A stretch of 5,910 bases of DNA from positions 1 through 5,910 of the forward strand of contig JALTYW010000030.1 of the NCBI GenBank assembly GCA_027046415.1, written 5' to 3'. Position numbers and translations under genes: made by a program. Origin of the DNA: Sulfurovum sp. Its GTDB lineage: Bacteria; Campylobacterota; Campylobacteria; Campylobacterales; Sulfurovaceae. Below, in pieces: positions 1 through 5,910 of this stretch; the stretch's first letter is position 1; every line of letters begins with the position of its first letter. A model generated the notes under the pieces. That model saw only the letters and a program-made list of their open reading frames with translations. It ran no database searches and was not told the DNA's origin.

Positions 1-2766
1 AAGATAGCCACCCTTAAGATCAATACGGTGCTCTTTTTTGTTTTTGATACTGTAATGTGTCATCTCCACAGAAGAGATATCGATGGGTGGTTCCGTATCG
101 ACTGTCTTGAGGTTAGGCAACAATCCTCTGGCAAAAACACTGAGCTTTTCAAGGTCGCTGTCTTCATAATCCACAATCTGAGAGAGGAACTCATACATCC
201 GCACAAATGTTCCTAGATCTTTTTTGAAAAGCTCCAGTGCCGCCTTCTCTTCTTTATGCTCTTTGAGTATACGCTCTGCATTATGGATAGCAGACTCATC
301 CTCGCTTTTTTTTGCTTTTTCCAGTGCCTCTTTGGCATGAGCGATCTGAGTCAAGATCTCTTTGTATCGGTTCTTAAACCTGTCTGCTGCAGGCTTGATC
401 GCTGCACTCATCGCTGCCTGTGTTCCTTTCGGAGCAAAGTAGGCGGAAGCGAACTGTTCCATCTCCTGAGAGGTATAAAGCCCATACGCCTCAAGTTTGA
501 GTTGCAAATCAAAAATGATGTTGGGATCAGTCACATCAGTCAGTGTCGCCGTTTTGTAGTAGGGTTCAAACGCCTCCTTGATCTCCTCGGCTTTGTTTCT
601 AAAGTCCAAGATAAAAACACTCTCTTTACCCGGATAGGTACGATTGAGCCTTGAGAGTGTCTGTACCGCATCCACACCACTGAGCTTCTTGTCCACATAC
701 ATAGCACAGAGCTTAGGCTGGTCAAATCCCGTCTGAAACTTATTGGCTACGATCATTACCTGATACTCCTCCGTATCAAACGCTTTACGCATATCCCGTC
801 CTTTGAGACCTGGGTTCATACTTTTTTCGGTGTACTCTTTCTCCACACCTTCGACATCATCCATTACGCTGCCGGAGAACGCCACCATTGCTGCAATGGA
901 ACTGTATCCATTCTCCTCTATGTACTTGTCAAACGCCAGCTTGTAGCGTACCGCCTCTTTACGGGAACTTGTGACAACCATCGCTTTGGCTTTGCCGTCA
1001 AGCTGATGGGCAATGTGTTCATGGAAATGTTCAATGATAATACCGATCTTTTGAGAGATGTTGTATGGATGCAGCCGCACCCACTTGCCCAATGCTTTAC
1101 TCGCCTTTTTCACATCGACTTCACGCTCCCCCTCTGCAGTAGCAAGGCGGTATGCCATGTCATAGGTAGTATAGCTCTTGAGCACATCGATGATGAACCC
1201 CTCTTCGATCGCCTGCTGCATCGTGTAAGTGTGAAAAGGCTGGGGGAGATTCTCCACTGAAGGCGGACTGCTTGGGTCGGGCAGTGTACCGAACATCTCC
1301 AGCGTCTTGGCTTTGGGCGTGGCAGTAAAGGCAAAGTAGCTGAGATTTTTTCCCGAGCCCCGAGCCTCCAGTGTGAGCGCCAGCACCTCTTCGGCAGAGA
1401 GCTCCACCCCCTCTTCGATCTGCTCAGCTGAGAGTACCTCTTTGAGTTCTTTGGCTGTTTTGCCTGTCTGAGAAGAGTGTGCCTCATCGGCGATAATGGC
1501 ATAGTTTTTGTCCTTTAGCGTGGTACGTTCACGTATCATATCCAGTATGAATGGAAAGGTCTGAATCGTCACGATGATAATTGCTGCTCCCCGCTCCAGT
1601 GCATCGGCAAGCTGCTCGGATTTACTCTTCTCCCGCTCCTCTTCACGATTGATTCTGACGATCACCCCCTTTTTGTGTTCAAACTGTGAGATGGTCTCCT
1701 GCAGCTGTGAATCAAGCACCGTTCTGTCTGTAATGACAATGACTGAGTCAAAAACCTGCCGGTTTTGGGCATCATGCAATGATGAAAGCTGATGTGCCAG
1801 CCATGCGATGGAGTTGGATTTACCGCTGCCGGCACTGTGCTGAATCAGGTAGTGTTCCCCACTTCCTTTGGATTTGGCATCTTTTACCAGTTTGGTGACG
1901 GCATCGAGTTGATGGTAGCGTGGGAAGATGAGTGCCTCACTCTTATATTTTCTGCCTCTGGCATCCTCTTTCTCCTTGACTTCAAGGTGAATGTAACGCC
2001 CTATGATCTTTAGCCAGGTCTCCTTGTAGAGGATCTCTTTGCAGAGATAGTCCGTGGCATATCCCTCTGGGTTGGGCGGATTACCTGCGCCACCGTCATG
2101 CCCTTTGTTAAACGGCAGGAAATAGGTATCTTTACCCTTCAAATGTGTGGTCATGTAGACTTCGTCCGTACTCATAGCAAAGTGCACCAGTGTTCTGCGT
2201 TTAAATGCCAGTAGCGGCTCCTCCTGACGGGTGCGTTTATCTTTGGGTAGCCTGTCGTACTTGTACTGGTTGATGGCATCCTGTACATTTTGGGTAAAGT
2301 CTGTCTTGAGTTCTATGGTCGCCAGAGGAATACCATTGAGAAAAAACACAAGATCGATGCTGTTCTTATTGTGTTCGGAGTAGTAGACCTGTCGCACGAC
2401 TCGCAAGATGTTCTTGTTGTACTTCTCCATAAGTTCGGGAGAATGAAGGTCAGGCTTGAACTGGCAGAGTTTGATGCGAGCATTGACATCTTTAAGCTCA
2501 TGTCGCAGGCAGTAGAGAGAACCATATTTGTCCATCTGCTTGGCAACGAATTTGCACAATGCCTCTTCGGTCTCTTTTGGATGGCGCTTTGTAAACTTCT
2601 CGAAGGCTTCAGGCTGGGTATCTTTTACATAGGCTATAAGGTCTTCAGGGTAAAGCGCAAAAGCTTTGTCATACCCTTCGGAGGTACCTTTTGCCCAGTC
2701 ATGTTGGCTTAGATAGTCAACAATCTCCGTTTCAAATACATTCTCTTTATGCTTCCCACTACCCAT
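1..2766 (-). CDS. hsdR: Type I restriction enzyme, restriction/translocase subunit HsdR (3' end beyond window)
   Basis: HsdR is the motor and nuclease subunit: it joins the HsdM/HsdS methylase, pulls in DNA using ATP and cuts unmodified DNA far from the recognition site. I translated it by hand and it is open for 922 codons with no stop or frameshift. The N-terminal nuclease has D138, then E152-L153-K154 in IATIELK-like context (PD-(D/E)xK), followed by an NQYKYDR segment near 166-172. The SF2 motor follows: Walker A AGSGKS (312-317, Lys316), VIVITDR (342-348), DEAH box (427-430), TATPK (481-485), TGFD (679-682) and QTLSRLNR (702-709). Residues about 803-850 are Lys/Glu/Ala-rich and probably helical. 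Family members usually have about 1000 residues or slightly more, so roughly 100 C-terminal residues are missing. The ATG at 2766 is preferred over an in-frame ATG at 2790 because GGAGG lies 4 bases upstream of it. It is separated from hsdS by two extra genes and seems to have its own promoter. All catalytic motifs are intact. Confidence 0.96.
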   Translation of the reverse strand, partial: MGSGKHKENVFETEIVDYLSQHDWAKGTSEGYDKAFALYPEDLIAYVKDTQPEAFEKFTKRHPKETEEALCKFVAKQMDKYGSLYCLRHELKDVNARIKLCQFKPDLHSPELMEKYNKNILRVVRQVYYSEHNKNSIDLVFFLNGIPLATIELKTDFTQNVQDAINQYKYDRLPKDKRTRQEEPLLAFKRRTLVHFAMSTDEVYMTTHLKGKDTYFLPFNKGHDGGAGNPPNPEGYATDYLCKEILYKETWLKIIGRYIHLEVKEKEDARGRKYKSEALIFPRYHQLDAVTKLVKDAKSKGSGEHYLIQHSAGSGKSNSIAWLAHQLSSLHDAQNRQVFDSVIVITDRTVLDSQLQETISQFEHKKGVIVRINREEEREKSKSEQLADALERGAAIIIVTIQTFPFILDMIRERTTLKDKNYAIIADEAHSSQTGKTAKELKEVLSAEQIEEGVELSAEEVLALTLEARGSGKNLSYFAFTATPKAKTLEMFGTLPDPSSPPSVENLPQPFHTYTMQQAIEEGFIIDVLKSYTTYDMAYRLATAEGEREVDVKKASKALGKWVRLHPYNISQKIGIIIEHFHEHIAHQLDGKAKAMVVTSSRKEAVRYKLAFDKYIEENGYSSIAAMVAFSGSVMDDVEGVEKEYTEKSMNPGLKGRDMRKAFDTEEYQVMIVANKFQTGFDQPKLCAMYVDKKLSGVDAVQTLSRLNRTYPGKESVFILDFRNKAEEIKEAFEPYYKTATLTDVTDPNIIFDLQLKLEAYGLYTSQEMEQFASAYFAPKGTQAAMSAAIKPAADRFKNRYKEILTQIAHAKEALEKAKKSEDESAIHNAERILKEHKEEKAALELFKKDLGTFVRMYEFLSQIVDYEDSDLEKLSVFARGLLPNLKTVDTEPPIDISSVEMTHYSIKNKKEHRIDLKGGYL

Positions 2767-2770
2767 AACG

Positions 2771-2775
2771 CCTCC
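2771..2775 (-). promoter_or_regulatory. Strong Shine-Dalgarno of hsdR
   Basis: GGAGG ends 4 bases before the ATG at 2766. It decides between this ATG and the in-frame ATG at 2790, which has no comparable site in front of it. Confidence 0.8.
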
Positions 2776-2801
2776 AGAACAACTCCACATTATTTGGTTC
2801 A

Positions 2802-2807
2802 ATTATA
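2802..2807 (-). promoter_or_regulatory. Putative -10 box of an hsdR promoter
   Basis: The minus strand reads a perfect TATAAT 35 bases before the hsdR start codon, which would put the transcript start near 2795 and leave a leader of about 30 bases. I see no good TTGACA match 16-18 bases upstream (the hexamer at 17-base spacing is TATCCG). The promoter would thus rely on the -10 box and the AT-rich upstream DNA, or need an activator. Its place downstream of a terminator-like hairpin supports separate transcription of hsdR. Confidence 0.5.
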
Positions 2808-2877
2808 GCTTACATTGTTTAAAACGGATACGAATGGGGATTAACATAAAAAGGACAAAATTACACTGATTTCCTAT

Positions 2878-2902
2878 CAAAACCCCATAAATAGGGGCTT
2901 TG
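2878..2902 (-). terminator. Intrinsic-terminator-like hairpin after the hsdMS-accessory operon
   Basis: On the minus strand CAAAGCCCC pairs with GGGGTTTTG (nine pairs, one of them a G-U wobble) around a seven-base AT loop. The A-tract before the GC stem and the TTTT after it are the usual form of a rho-independent terminator. It lies downstream of the small gene and upstream of the hsdR -10 box, so it would end the hsdM-hsdS-accessory transcript before hsdR. On the plus strand the stem is weaker because the wobble becomes an A-C mismatch. The T tract is short, so termination may be partial. Confidence 0.55.
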
Positions 2903-2929
2903 TCGGTATCTCAGGTATGTAGCCCGACA
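2901..2929. repeat. Inverted repeat TGTCGG/CCGACA
   Basis: Six perfect pairs (2901-2906 with 2924-2929) enclose a 17-base loop. It touches the terminator-like hairpin at 2878-2902, sharing two bases, so the two could be alternative or stacked folds in a transcript. Function unknown. Confidence 0.5.
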
Positions 2930-2951
2930 TGCGGTTTTATAGTTTTTTAAG

Positions 2952-2996
2952 CGGTGCACTGCTATACTACACTTACGTGTACATCTATGTGCACCG
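2952..2996. repeat. Nested inverted repeat, outer CGGTGCAC/GTGCACCG
   Basis: Eight perfect pairs (2952-2959 with 2989-2996) enclose 29 bases. Inside lies a second perfect five-base stem, TACAC (2968-2972) with GTGTA (2977-2981), around a four-base loop. The outer arms contain the self-palindrome GTGCAC. This could be an RNA stem or a protein-binding palindrome. No downstream T run makes it a simple terminator. Confidence 0.6.
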
Positions 2997-2999
2997 GTT

Positions 3000-3022
3000 T
3001 TCCTTTGCCTAAGGCTTTGGAA
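3000..3022. repeat. Symmetric hairpin with AAA/AAA internal loop
   Basis: The minus strand reads TTCC-AAA-GCC-TTA-GGC-AAA-GGAA. Four outer pairs and three inner pairs flank a symmetric three-by-three adenine internal loop, closed by a TTA triloop. Such symmetry suggests a folded RNA, but the stem is weak and its function is unknown. Confidence 0.45.
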
Positions 3023-3030
3023 TTTGGCTT

Positions 3031-3057
3031 CCTCAGTCGCCGACTAATAGACTGGGG
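3031..3057. repeat. Inverted repeat just after the small accessory gene
   Basis: CCTCAGTC (3031-3038) pairs with GACTGGGG (3050-3057) around 11 bases. All eight pairs form on the plus strand with one wobble; on the minus strand one pair is a mismatch. An alternative small hairpin, AGTC/GACT at 3035-3045, competes with it. It starts 3 bases after the stop codon of the 172-residue gene. Confidence 0.45.
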
Positions 3058-3059
3058 AT

Positions 3060-3578
3060 TTAACTATCCTCTCTTTTATATTTTTTGCTTCTTATCAAAG
3101 CACTTCTTTTTATAATATTTCGTATATAGTTTGCATCTGCCGGAAATGCTGTAATAAAATAATATTTATCGTCCTTCTTATCTATCACGACAACATATCT
3201 TTCTTCGACAACGGTATAGGTTCTTGTAACTACCTTTTTTGAGCGTCCCTTTTGGGATTTCGTTCTGATCCCTGAACGACACTCAACAGTATAAGAGGAA
3301 GATCCTCTCTCCCCCTGCAATGCCTTTTTAATCCACAGTATATGCCTTGCTCTTCTTTTAGAAAAGGGGATGTCGTGATCTCCAAAGCTGTTTTTATAGT
3401 CGCTGCTTTCAGAAAAAGCATGATCAAACCTATATGCTGCAAAGAAAATTCTATTTCCCATCCAGTCGTATACCTCTTGTTTGACATACTCTTCGATATA
3501 CACTTTCCGATACTTCTCCTTGAGCTCTTCATCTGTGTCTGCCTTTAGTCTAAGCAGCGGCCATACTTTTTTACACAT
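3060..3578 (-). CDS. Small basic protein of unknown function, possible BECR/RelE-like RNase toxin fold
   Basis: I do not recognise this 172-residue protein with certainty. The N-terminal third is charged and helical (EELKEKYRKVYIEEYVKQE near 17-35). Then come FDHAFSES (51-58), with a conserved-looking His53, and RRARHILWIKKAL (75-87), a basic Ser/Thr/Arg/Lys-rich stretch (about 91-120), and a beta-rich end with RYVVVIDKK (127-135) and YYFITAFPAD (139-148). The order His-Ala-Phe, basic helix with Ile-Leu-Trp-Ile, hydrophobic strand, then FITAF resembles phage and toxin nucleases of the barnase-EndoU-colicin-RelE (BECR) group. This is inference from pattern only. No signal peptide or membrane segment is visible. 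Its ATG directly follows the TAA of the DUF3800 gene (TAAATG), which implies coupled translation. It is AT-rich compared with hsdR and hsdM, fitting an acquired gene. It could equally be a non-enzymatic partner of the DUF3800 protein. Confidence 0.85.
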   Translation of the reverse strand: MCKKVWPLLRLKADTDEELKEKYRKVYIEEYVKQEVYDWMGNRIFFAAYRFDHAFSESSDYKNSFGDHDIPFSKRRARHILWIKKALQGERGSSSYTVECRSGIRTKSQKGRSKKVVTRTYTVVEERYVVVIDKKDDKYYFITAFPADANYIRNIIKRSALIRSKKYKREDS

Positions 3579-4292
3579 TTAGTTTCGAGGCTCCCATCTA
3601 AAGATATTGAACTTTTTTTCTGTTTTGGCGGTAAAGGTATCAAGCCTGTGAAATTTAAAGTATCTGTTGTTTCTTTCATGCAATACATCTGCCAACTTTC
3701 TACAAAACGCTGTTTTGACAGTGCTGCTCCGCCTGTTGTTGTATTGATATCCTACTGCACCGATAAAGAGATCTGCCAACTCTATGAGAGGCTGGTTGGT
3801 TGAAGTGACAGGCTCCAGGCATGCTATTTTGGCTCTCCCCTGAAGTTTTTGTTGTAGATAAAACTTCAGTGTGGAAAACCTATGCTGGTCTCTGTTTTGT
3901 TGCCAGTCCAGATAGATATAATATTCATTATTTGCCTCCAGAGAATCTTTGAGCATTTGGTAATAAAACTTGTAGAAACCAAGTTCGCTATCCCCATCGT
4001 TATAGGTTTCATTATCTACTCGGTTTCTGTCTACTACGATGCATTTGAACCCTATATCTTTTTCCATAAAAAAGTCAATCAGTTCGAAGTAAAAATCTTG
4101 TTTGTTGGGGGAGAGACGTTTCCATCCGAACTCTCCTTGTGCATGGTGTTTTTTCTTGAGCAGGTGTATCTGGTGGACATATTCTCTCTTTTTCTCTCTG
4201 TCGCACAACACGGCACCGATCACCATAAAACTGTCACCCCCGGAAGTATGTCTGCTCTCATCGCAATAGATATTGACCTGATTTCTATTCAC
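3579..4292 (-). CDS. DUF3800 domain protein (predicted RNase H-like fold)
   Basis: The 237-residue protein has the layout of the DUF3800 family: an N-terminal strand ending in YCDES (9-13), then a hydrophobic FMVIGAVL strand (22-29), KRL (58-60), GFYKFYYQML (105-114), YIYLDWQQNR (125-134), ELADLFIGAVGY (171-182) and a C-terminal FNIFRWEP (228-235). Acidic residues D11, E12, D129 and D174 are spread as expected for a metal-binding RNase H-like active site. The family is predicted, not firmly shown, to be a nuclease and often occurs near restriction systems and on mobile elements. The start is GTG: it shares its first base with the hsdS TAG stop and has GGGAGGT 6 bases upstream, inside hsdS. 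No signal peptide or membrane segment is seen, so it is probably cytoplasmic. It is coupled to the following small gene. Its substrate and role are unknown; an accessory defence function is inferred from position. Confidence 0.88.
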   Translation of the reverse strand: MNRNQVNIYCDESRHTSGGDSFMVIGAVLCDREKKREYVHQIHLLKKKHHAQGEFGWKRLSPNKQDFYFELIDFFMEKDIGFKCIVVDRNRVDNETYNDGDSELGFYKFYYQMLKDSLEANNEYYIYLDWQQNRDQHRFSTLKFYLQQKLQGRAKIACLEPVTSTNQPLIELADLFIGAVGYQYNNRRSSTVKTAFCRKLADVLHERNNRYFKFHRLDTFTAKTEKKFNIFRWEPRN

Positions 4293-5527
4293 TACTCTAC
4301 CTCCCTCACATCGATCTTCCCTGTCACCGCTGCACTGATGAGTGCCGTGCGGCGCTCTTTGAGGAGCTTGATGGCTTGGTTGGCTTTTTGTTCAATTTCA
4401 AATTTTTTATGCACCAGTTTCTTAATAATATTTTGTGTTGATTCGGAAGGAATCCGAATTTTCTCAGATAGCAGCAATCCCGTATTGAGTGGTCTGTTTC
4501 TACCTGCTGCACCTCTTGAACATTCATTGAGAAGAAAATTGCCAAAATCTGTCATAAAAAGAGCCAACAAGTACTCTGTATGAAGTTTTTTACCTCTCAG
4601 TACAGGATATCTGTGTGATACTACACATCCGTTTTCTGTATCTTTTGCTAAGGCGACAGCACCTTCCCATGCGAATTGACCGCTCAAAATAAGGTCTCCA
4701 CTTTCAACATAAAAAAAGTCAGAATCACCCATCTCATTCCCATGTTTTGCAGGCTTATGGAAAAGTCCCCTGCCTCTATTATATAATCCTAATGCCGTAT
4801 ATTCAGTTTGTGGGTTAAGCATGACGGGTCTTTCAATAATATCAACCAAGTGCCTTAGTCGCTCAAACTTTCCTGCGCCGTTGATTTGTTCGTCCATCGC
4901 AACAGCAATGATTTTCTCCTGTAAGAGTTCGATGAGCCGCTCCTGCTTACCGATAAGTGTGTCAATCCTGGCGGTCTCACGGTCGAGGAAGTTGGCGATG
5001 GTGGTTTGTTCATTTTTTGGAGGAAAGGGAGCTTGAAAAAAACCAAGTTCATCAGCACTAAGCTCCATAAATGTAGTACCTCTTCCCAATTGATTAAGCT
5101 GTTCGCTTGAAATTGATAAATAATAATAGAGAAATCTAGTATCTTTAATTGTTGTTGGTATAATAGATTTACAGCCTTGGTTTGTACACAAAGGTATTTT
5201 TGCAATTGCTAAGTTTCCTATAGGGGCACGACTTGAGAGAATAATACTCCCGGGAGGCACTAAAGTTGTTCCACACGAGTATAAACCATCTTCGGTTATT
5301 TTACGGATACTGTCTGTAATATATATATTTGAACGTTTACTGAGATCAGCAGGTGTTACCCAAATTATATTTCCATTCCAGTAAGTACTTTCAGTTGATT
5401 TTGGTGTTGAACCATTTACTATAAAAAAATCTCGTTTTATTGATTTAACCTCCCAATGCTCCGGCACCTCGCCCAGCCATTCAACACCATTTGGTTTATA
5501 TTTCGGGTACGGTTTATATCTGCTCAC
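4292..5527 (-). CDS. hsdS: Type I restriction-modification specificity subunit HsdS
   Basis: HsdS chooses the bipartite DNA target for both methylation and restriction and holds two HsdM subunits. The 411-residue protein begins with the typical [21 protein letters not shown] (7-27). The first target-recognition domain spans about 28-165, with GSTPKS (39-44), [15 protein letters not shown] (96-110) and NQGCKSI (117-123). The central conserved helix is about 170-206 ([18 protein letters not shown], then [16 protein letters not shown]). The second domain spans about 220-360, and the C-terminal conserved helix about 361-411 ([25 protein letters not shown]). Length and two-domain plan are complete. 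The start is GTG, overlapping the hsdM TGA by four bases (GTGA), with GGGGAG 8 bases upstream. The first recognition domain is much richer in AT (about 34% GC by my count over 5041-5460) than the central conserved region (about 48%), which suggests domain exchange. The target sequence cannot be read from the protein by eye. Confidence 0.96.
   Translation of the reverse strand: MSRYKPYPKYKPNGVEWLGEVPEHWEVKSIKRDFFIVNGSTPKSTESTYWNGNIIWVTPADLSKRSNIYITDSIRKITEDGLYSCGTTLVPPGSIILSSRAPIGNLAIAKIPLCTNQGCKSIIPTTIKDTRFLYYYLSISSEQLNQLGRGTTFMELSADELGFFQAPFPPKNEQTTIANFLDRETARIDTLIGKQERLIELLQEKIIAVAMDEQINGAGKFERLRHLVDIIERPVMLNPQTEYTALGLYNRGRGLFHKPAKHGNEMGDSDFFYVESGDLILSGQFAWEGAVALAKDTENGCVVSHRYPVLRGKKLHTEYLLALFMTDFGNFLLNECSRGAAGRNRPLNTGLLLSEKIRIPSESTQNIIKKLVHKKFEIEQKANQAIKLLKERRTALISAAVTGKIDVREVE
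4299..4305 (-). promoter_or_regulatory. Shine-Dalgarno of the DUF3800 gene, inside hsdS
   Basis: GGGAGGT lies within the last codons of hsdS, 6 bases before the GTG at 4292. It supports the unusual GTG start and shows that the accessory gene is read as part of the hsdS transcript. Confidence 0.75.
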
Positions 5528-5910
5528 GCCTTGATCTCCCCAAGCAGCGCTATGATCTCTTCTGTCACCTTGTCCAGCTCTTCATCGATCTCCTCAAGTT
5601 TTCGTGGCGGCTTGTACTCGTAGAAGTGGCGGTTGAACGGTATCTCATACCCGACAATGCCCACTTTGCCGTCTTTGGTGTCCACCTTCTTCTCATCTAT
5701 CCACGCCAGCGGCACATGCGGTTTGACCTCCCGTTCGAAATAGTCGTAAATATCCTCTTTGAGTGGTACATTCTCGTAGTCACGCAGGTCTGGGTTGGGC
5801 TCAAGCTTGCCTTTCTTGTCACGGCAGAGTGCCGCTTCGTCGTCGTGTTCACTTAGATGCTTTTGCAGCAACTTGAGTTGTGCGGCGGTGAGTTTGATAC
5901 CGAGCTTCTC
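5524..5910 (-). CDS. hsdM: Type I modification methylase subunit HsdM, C-terminal part (5' end beyond window)
   Basis: HsdM is the adenine-N6 methyltransferase subunit that protects host DNA and is needed for restriction. Only the last 128 codons lie here, in an open frame that runs off the right edge. The AdoMet-binding and NPPF catalytic motifs are outside the window. What is visible is the characteristic C-terminal tail: [32 protein letters not shown], then [17 protein letters not shown] and a final Glu-rich helix ([20 protein letters not shown]). This tail is conserved among the type I HsdM proteins whose final helix contacts HsdS. The stop TGA overlaps the GTG start of hsdS by four bases, so the two are translated together. 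Base composition is about 50% GC, similar to hsdR and higher than the genes that follow. Confidence 0.95.
   Translation of the reverse strand, partial: EKLGIKLTAAQLKLLQKHLSEHDDEAALCRDKKGKLEPNPDLRDYENVPLKEDIYDYFEREVKPHVPLAWIDEKKVDTKDGKVGIVGYEIPFNRHFYEYKPPRKLEEIDEELDKVTEEIIALLGEIKA

Larger units (their letters stand above)
2767..3059. other. Intergenic region with dense inverted repeats
   Basis: No credible gene lies in these 293 bases between the small accessory gene and hsdR. The hsdR-proximal part (2767-2870) is AT-rich and carries the promoter and ribosome site. The distal part (2878-3057) is almost continuous secondary structure: five inverted repeats lie end to end (2878-2902, 2901-2929, 2952-2996 with a nested stem, 3000-3022, 3031-3057). 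Possible explanations are a transcription terminator plus processed 3' UTR, a small structured RNA, or the scar of a mobile element. The sequence alone does not decide between these. Confidence 0.7.

Noticed and set aside
306..313. Run of eight T (A8 in the hsdR coding strand) as a phase-variation or frameshift site
   Set aside because: The frame continues unbroken on both sides (KAKKSED near residue 819). Eight bases is short for a phase-variable tract and common in Lys-rich helices.
256..654. Plus-strand open frame of 132 codons
   Set aside because: It is antisense to the C-terminal part of hsdR, which is open through the whole stretch with conserved motifs just upstream. The Cys/Phe/Leu-rich translation is a shadow.
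2290..2712. Plus-strand open frame of 140 codons
   Set aside because: It is antisense to the HsdR nuclease domain with D138, E152 and K154. There is no independent evidence of coding.
2766..2802. Alternative hsdR start at the in-frame ATG at 2790
   Set aside because: No Shine-Dalgarno precedes it and it would lie only a few bases after the predicted transcript start. The ATG at 2766 has GGAGG at good spacing.
2878..3057. CRISPR array or tRNA gene in the structured intergenic region
   Set aside because: The inverted repeats differ from each other and there are no regularly spaced direct repeats. No cloverleaf with TTCGA-type T loop or anticodon arm can be drawn.
3882..4583. Plus-strand open frame of 233 codons
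   Set aside because: It lies antisense across the end of hsdS and most of the DUF3800 gene, both of which have clear family motifs and ribosome sites. Its translation shows no recognisable domain, and the long hydrophobic runs are what antisense reading of charged helices gives.
5491..5856. Plus-strand open frame of 121 codons
   Set aside because: It is antisense to the conserved HsdM tail and the hsdS start; no domain or ribosome site seen.

Overview
The window holds most of a type I restriction-modification locus, all read on the minus strand (right to left). In transcription order it has: the C-terminal end of the methyltransferase subunit gene hsdM (cut by the right edge), the specificity gene hsdS, a DUF3800-family gene, a small gene of unknown function with a possible RNase-toxin-like fold, a 293-base intergenic region full of inverted repeats, and the restriction/translocase gene hsdR (cut by the left edge after 922 codons). 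The plus strand shows no credible gene.

Layout. 5910-5524: hsdM tail. 5527-4292: hsdS, starting with GTG in a 4-base overlap with the hsdM stop. 4292-3579: DUF3800 gene, starting with GTG, sharing one base with the hsdS stop and having its Shine-Dalgarno inside the end of hsdS. 3578-3060: a 172-residue basic protein whose ATG directly follows the DUF3800 stop. These four genes look like one translationally coupled operon. 3059-2767: several hairpins, an intrinsic-terminator-like hairpin (2902-2878), a TATAAT -10 box (2807-2802) and a strong GGAGG ribosome site. 2766-1: hsdR, which therefore probably has its own promoter.

How it works. HsdM and HsdS would form the modification enzyme, which methylates adenines in a bipartite target recognised by the two HsdS target-recognition domains. 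Adding HsdR gives the ATP-dependent translocating nuclease that cuts unmodified foreign DNA. The two extra genes sit in the place where known type I loci can carry guarded effector genes such as prrC. I infer, but cannot prove, that they are an accessory defence or toxin-like module riding in the operon.

Composition and host. hsdM, hsdR and the conserved centre of hsdS are near 48-50% GC in the lines I counted. The first target-recognition domain of hsdS is about 34%, and the small gene is clearly AT-rich (about 36% in the lines counted). This mosaic is typical of exchanged specificity domains and an acquired cassette. The host is a bacterium of intermediate GC. The HsdR and HsdM sequences look proteobacterial or Campylobacterota-like, but this is an impression from general familiarity and not a firm assignment.
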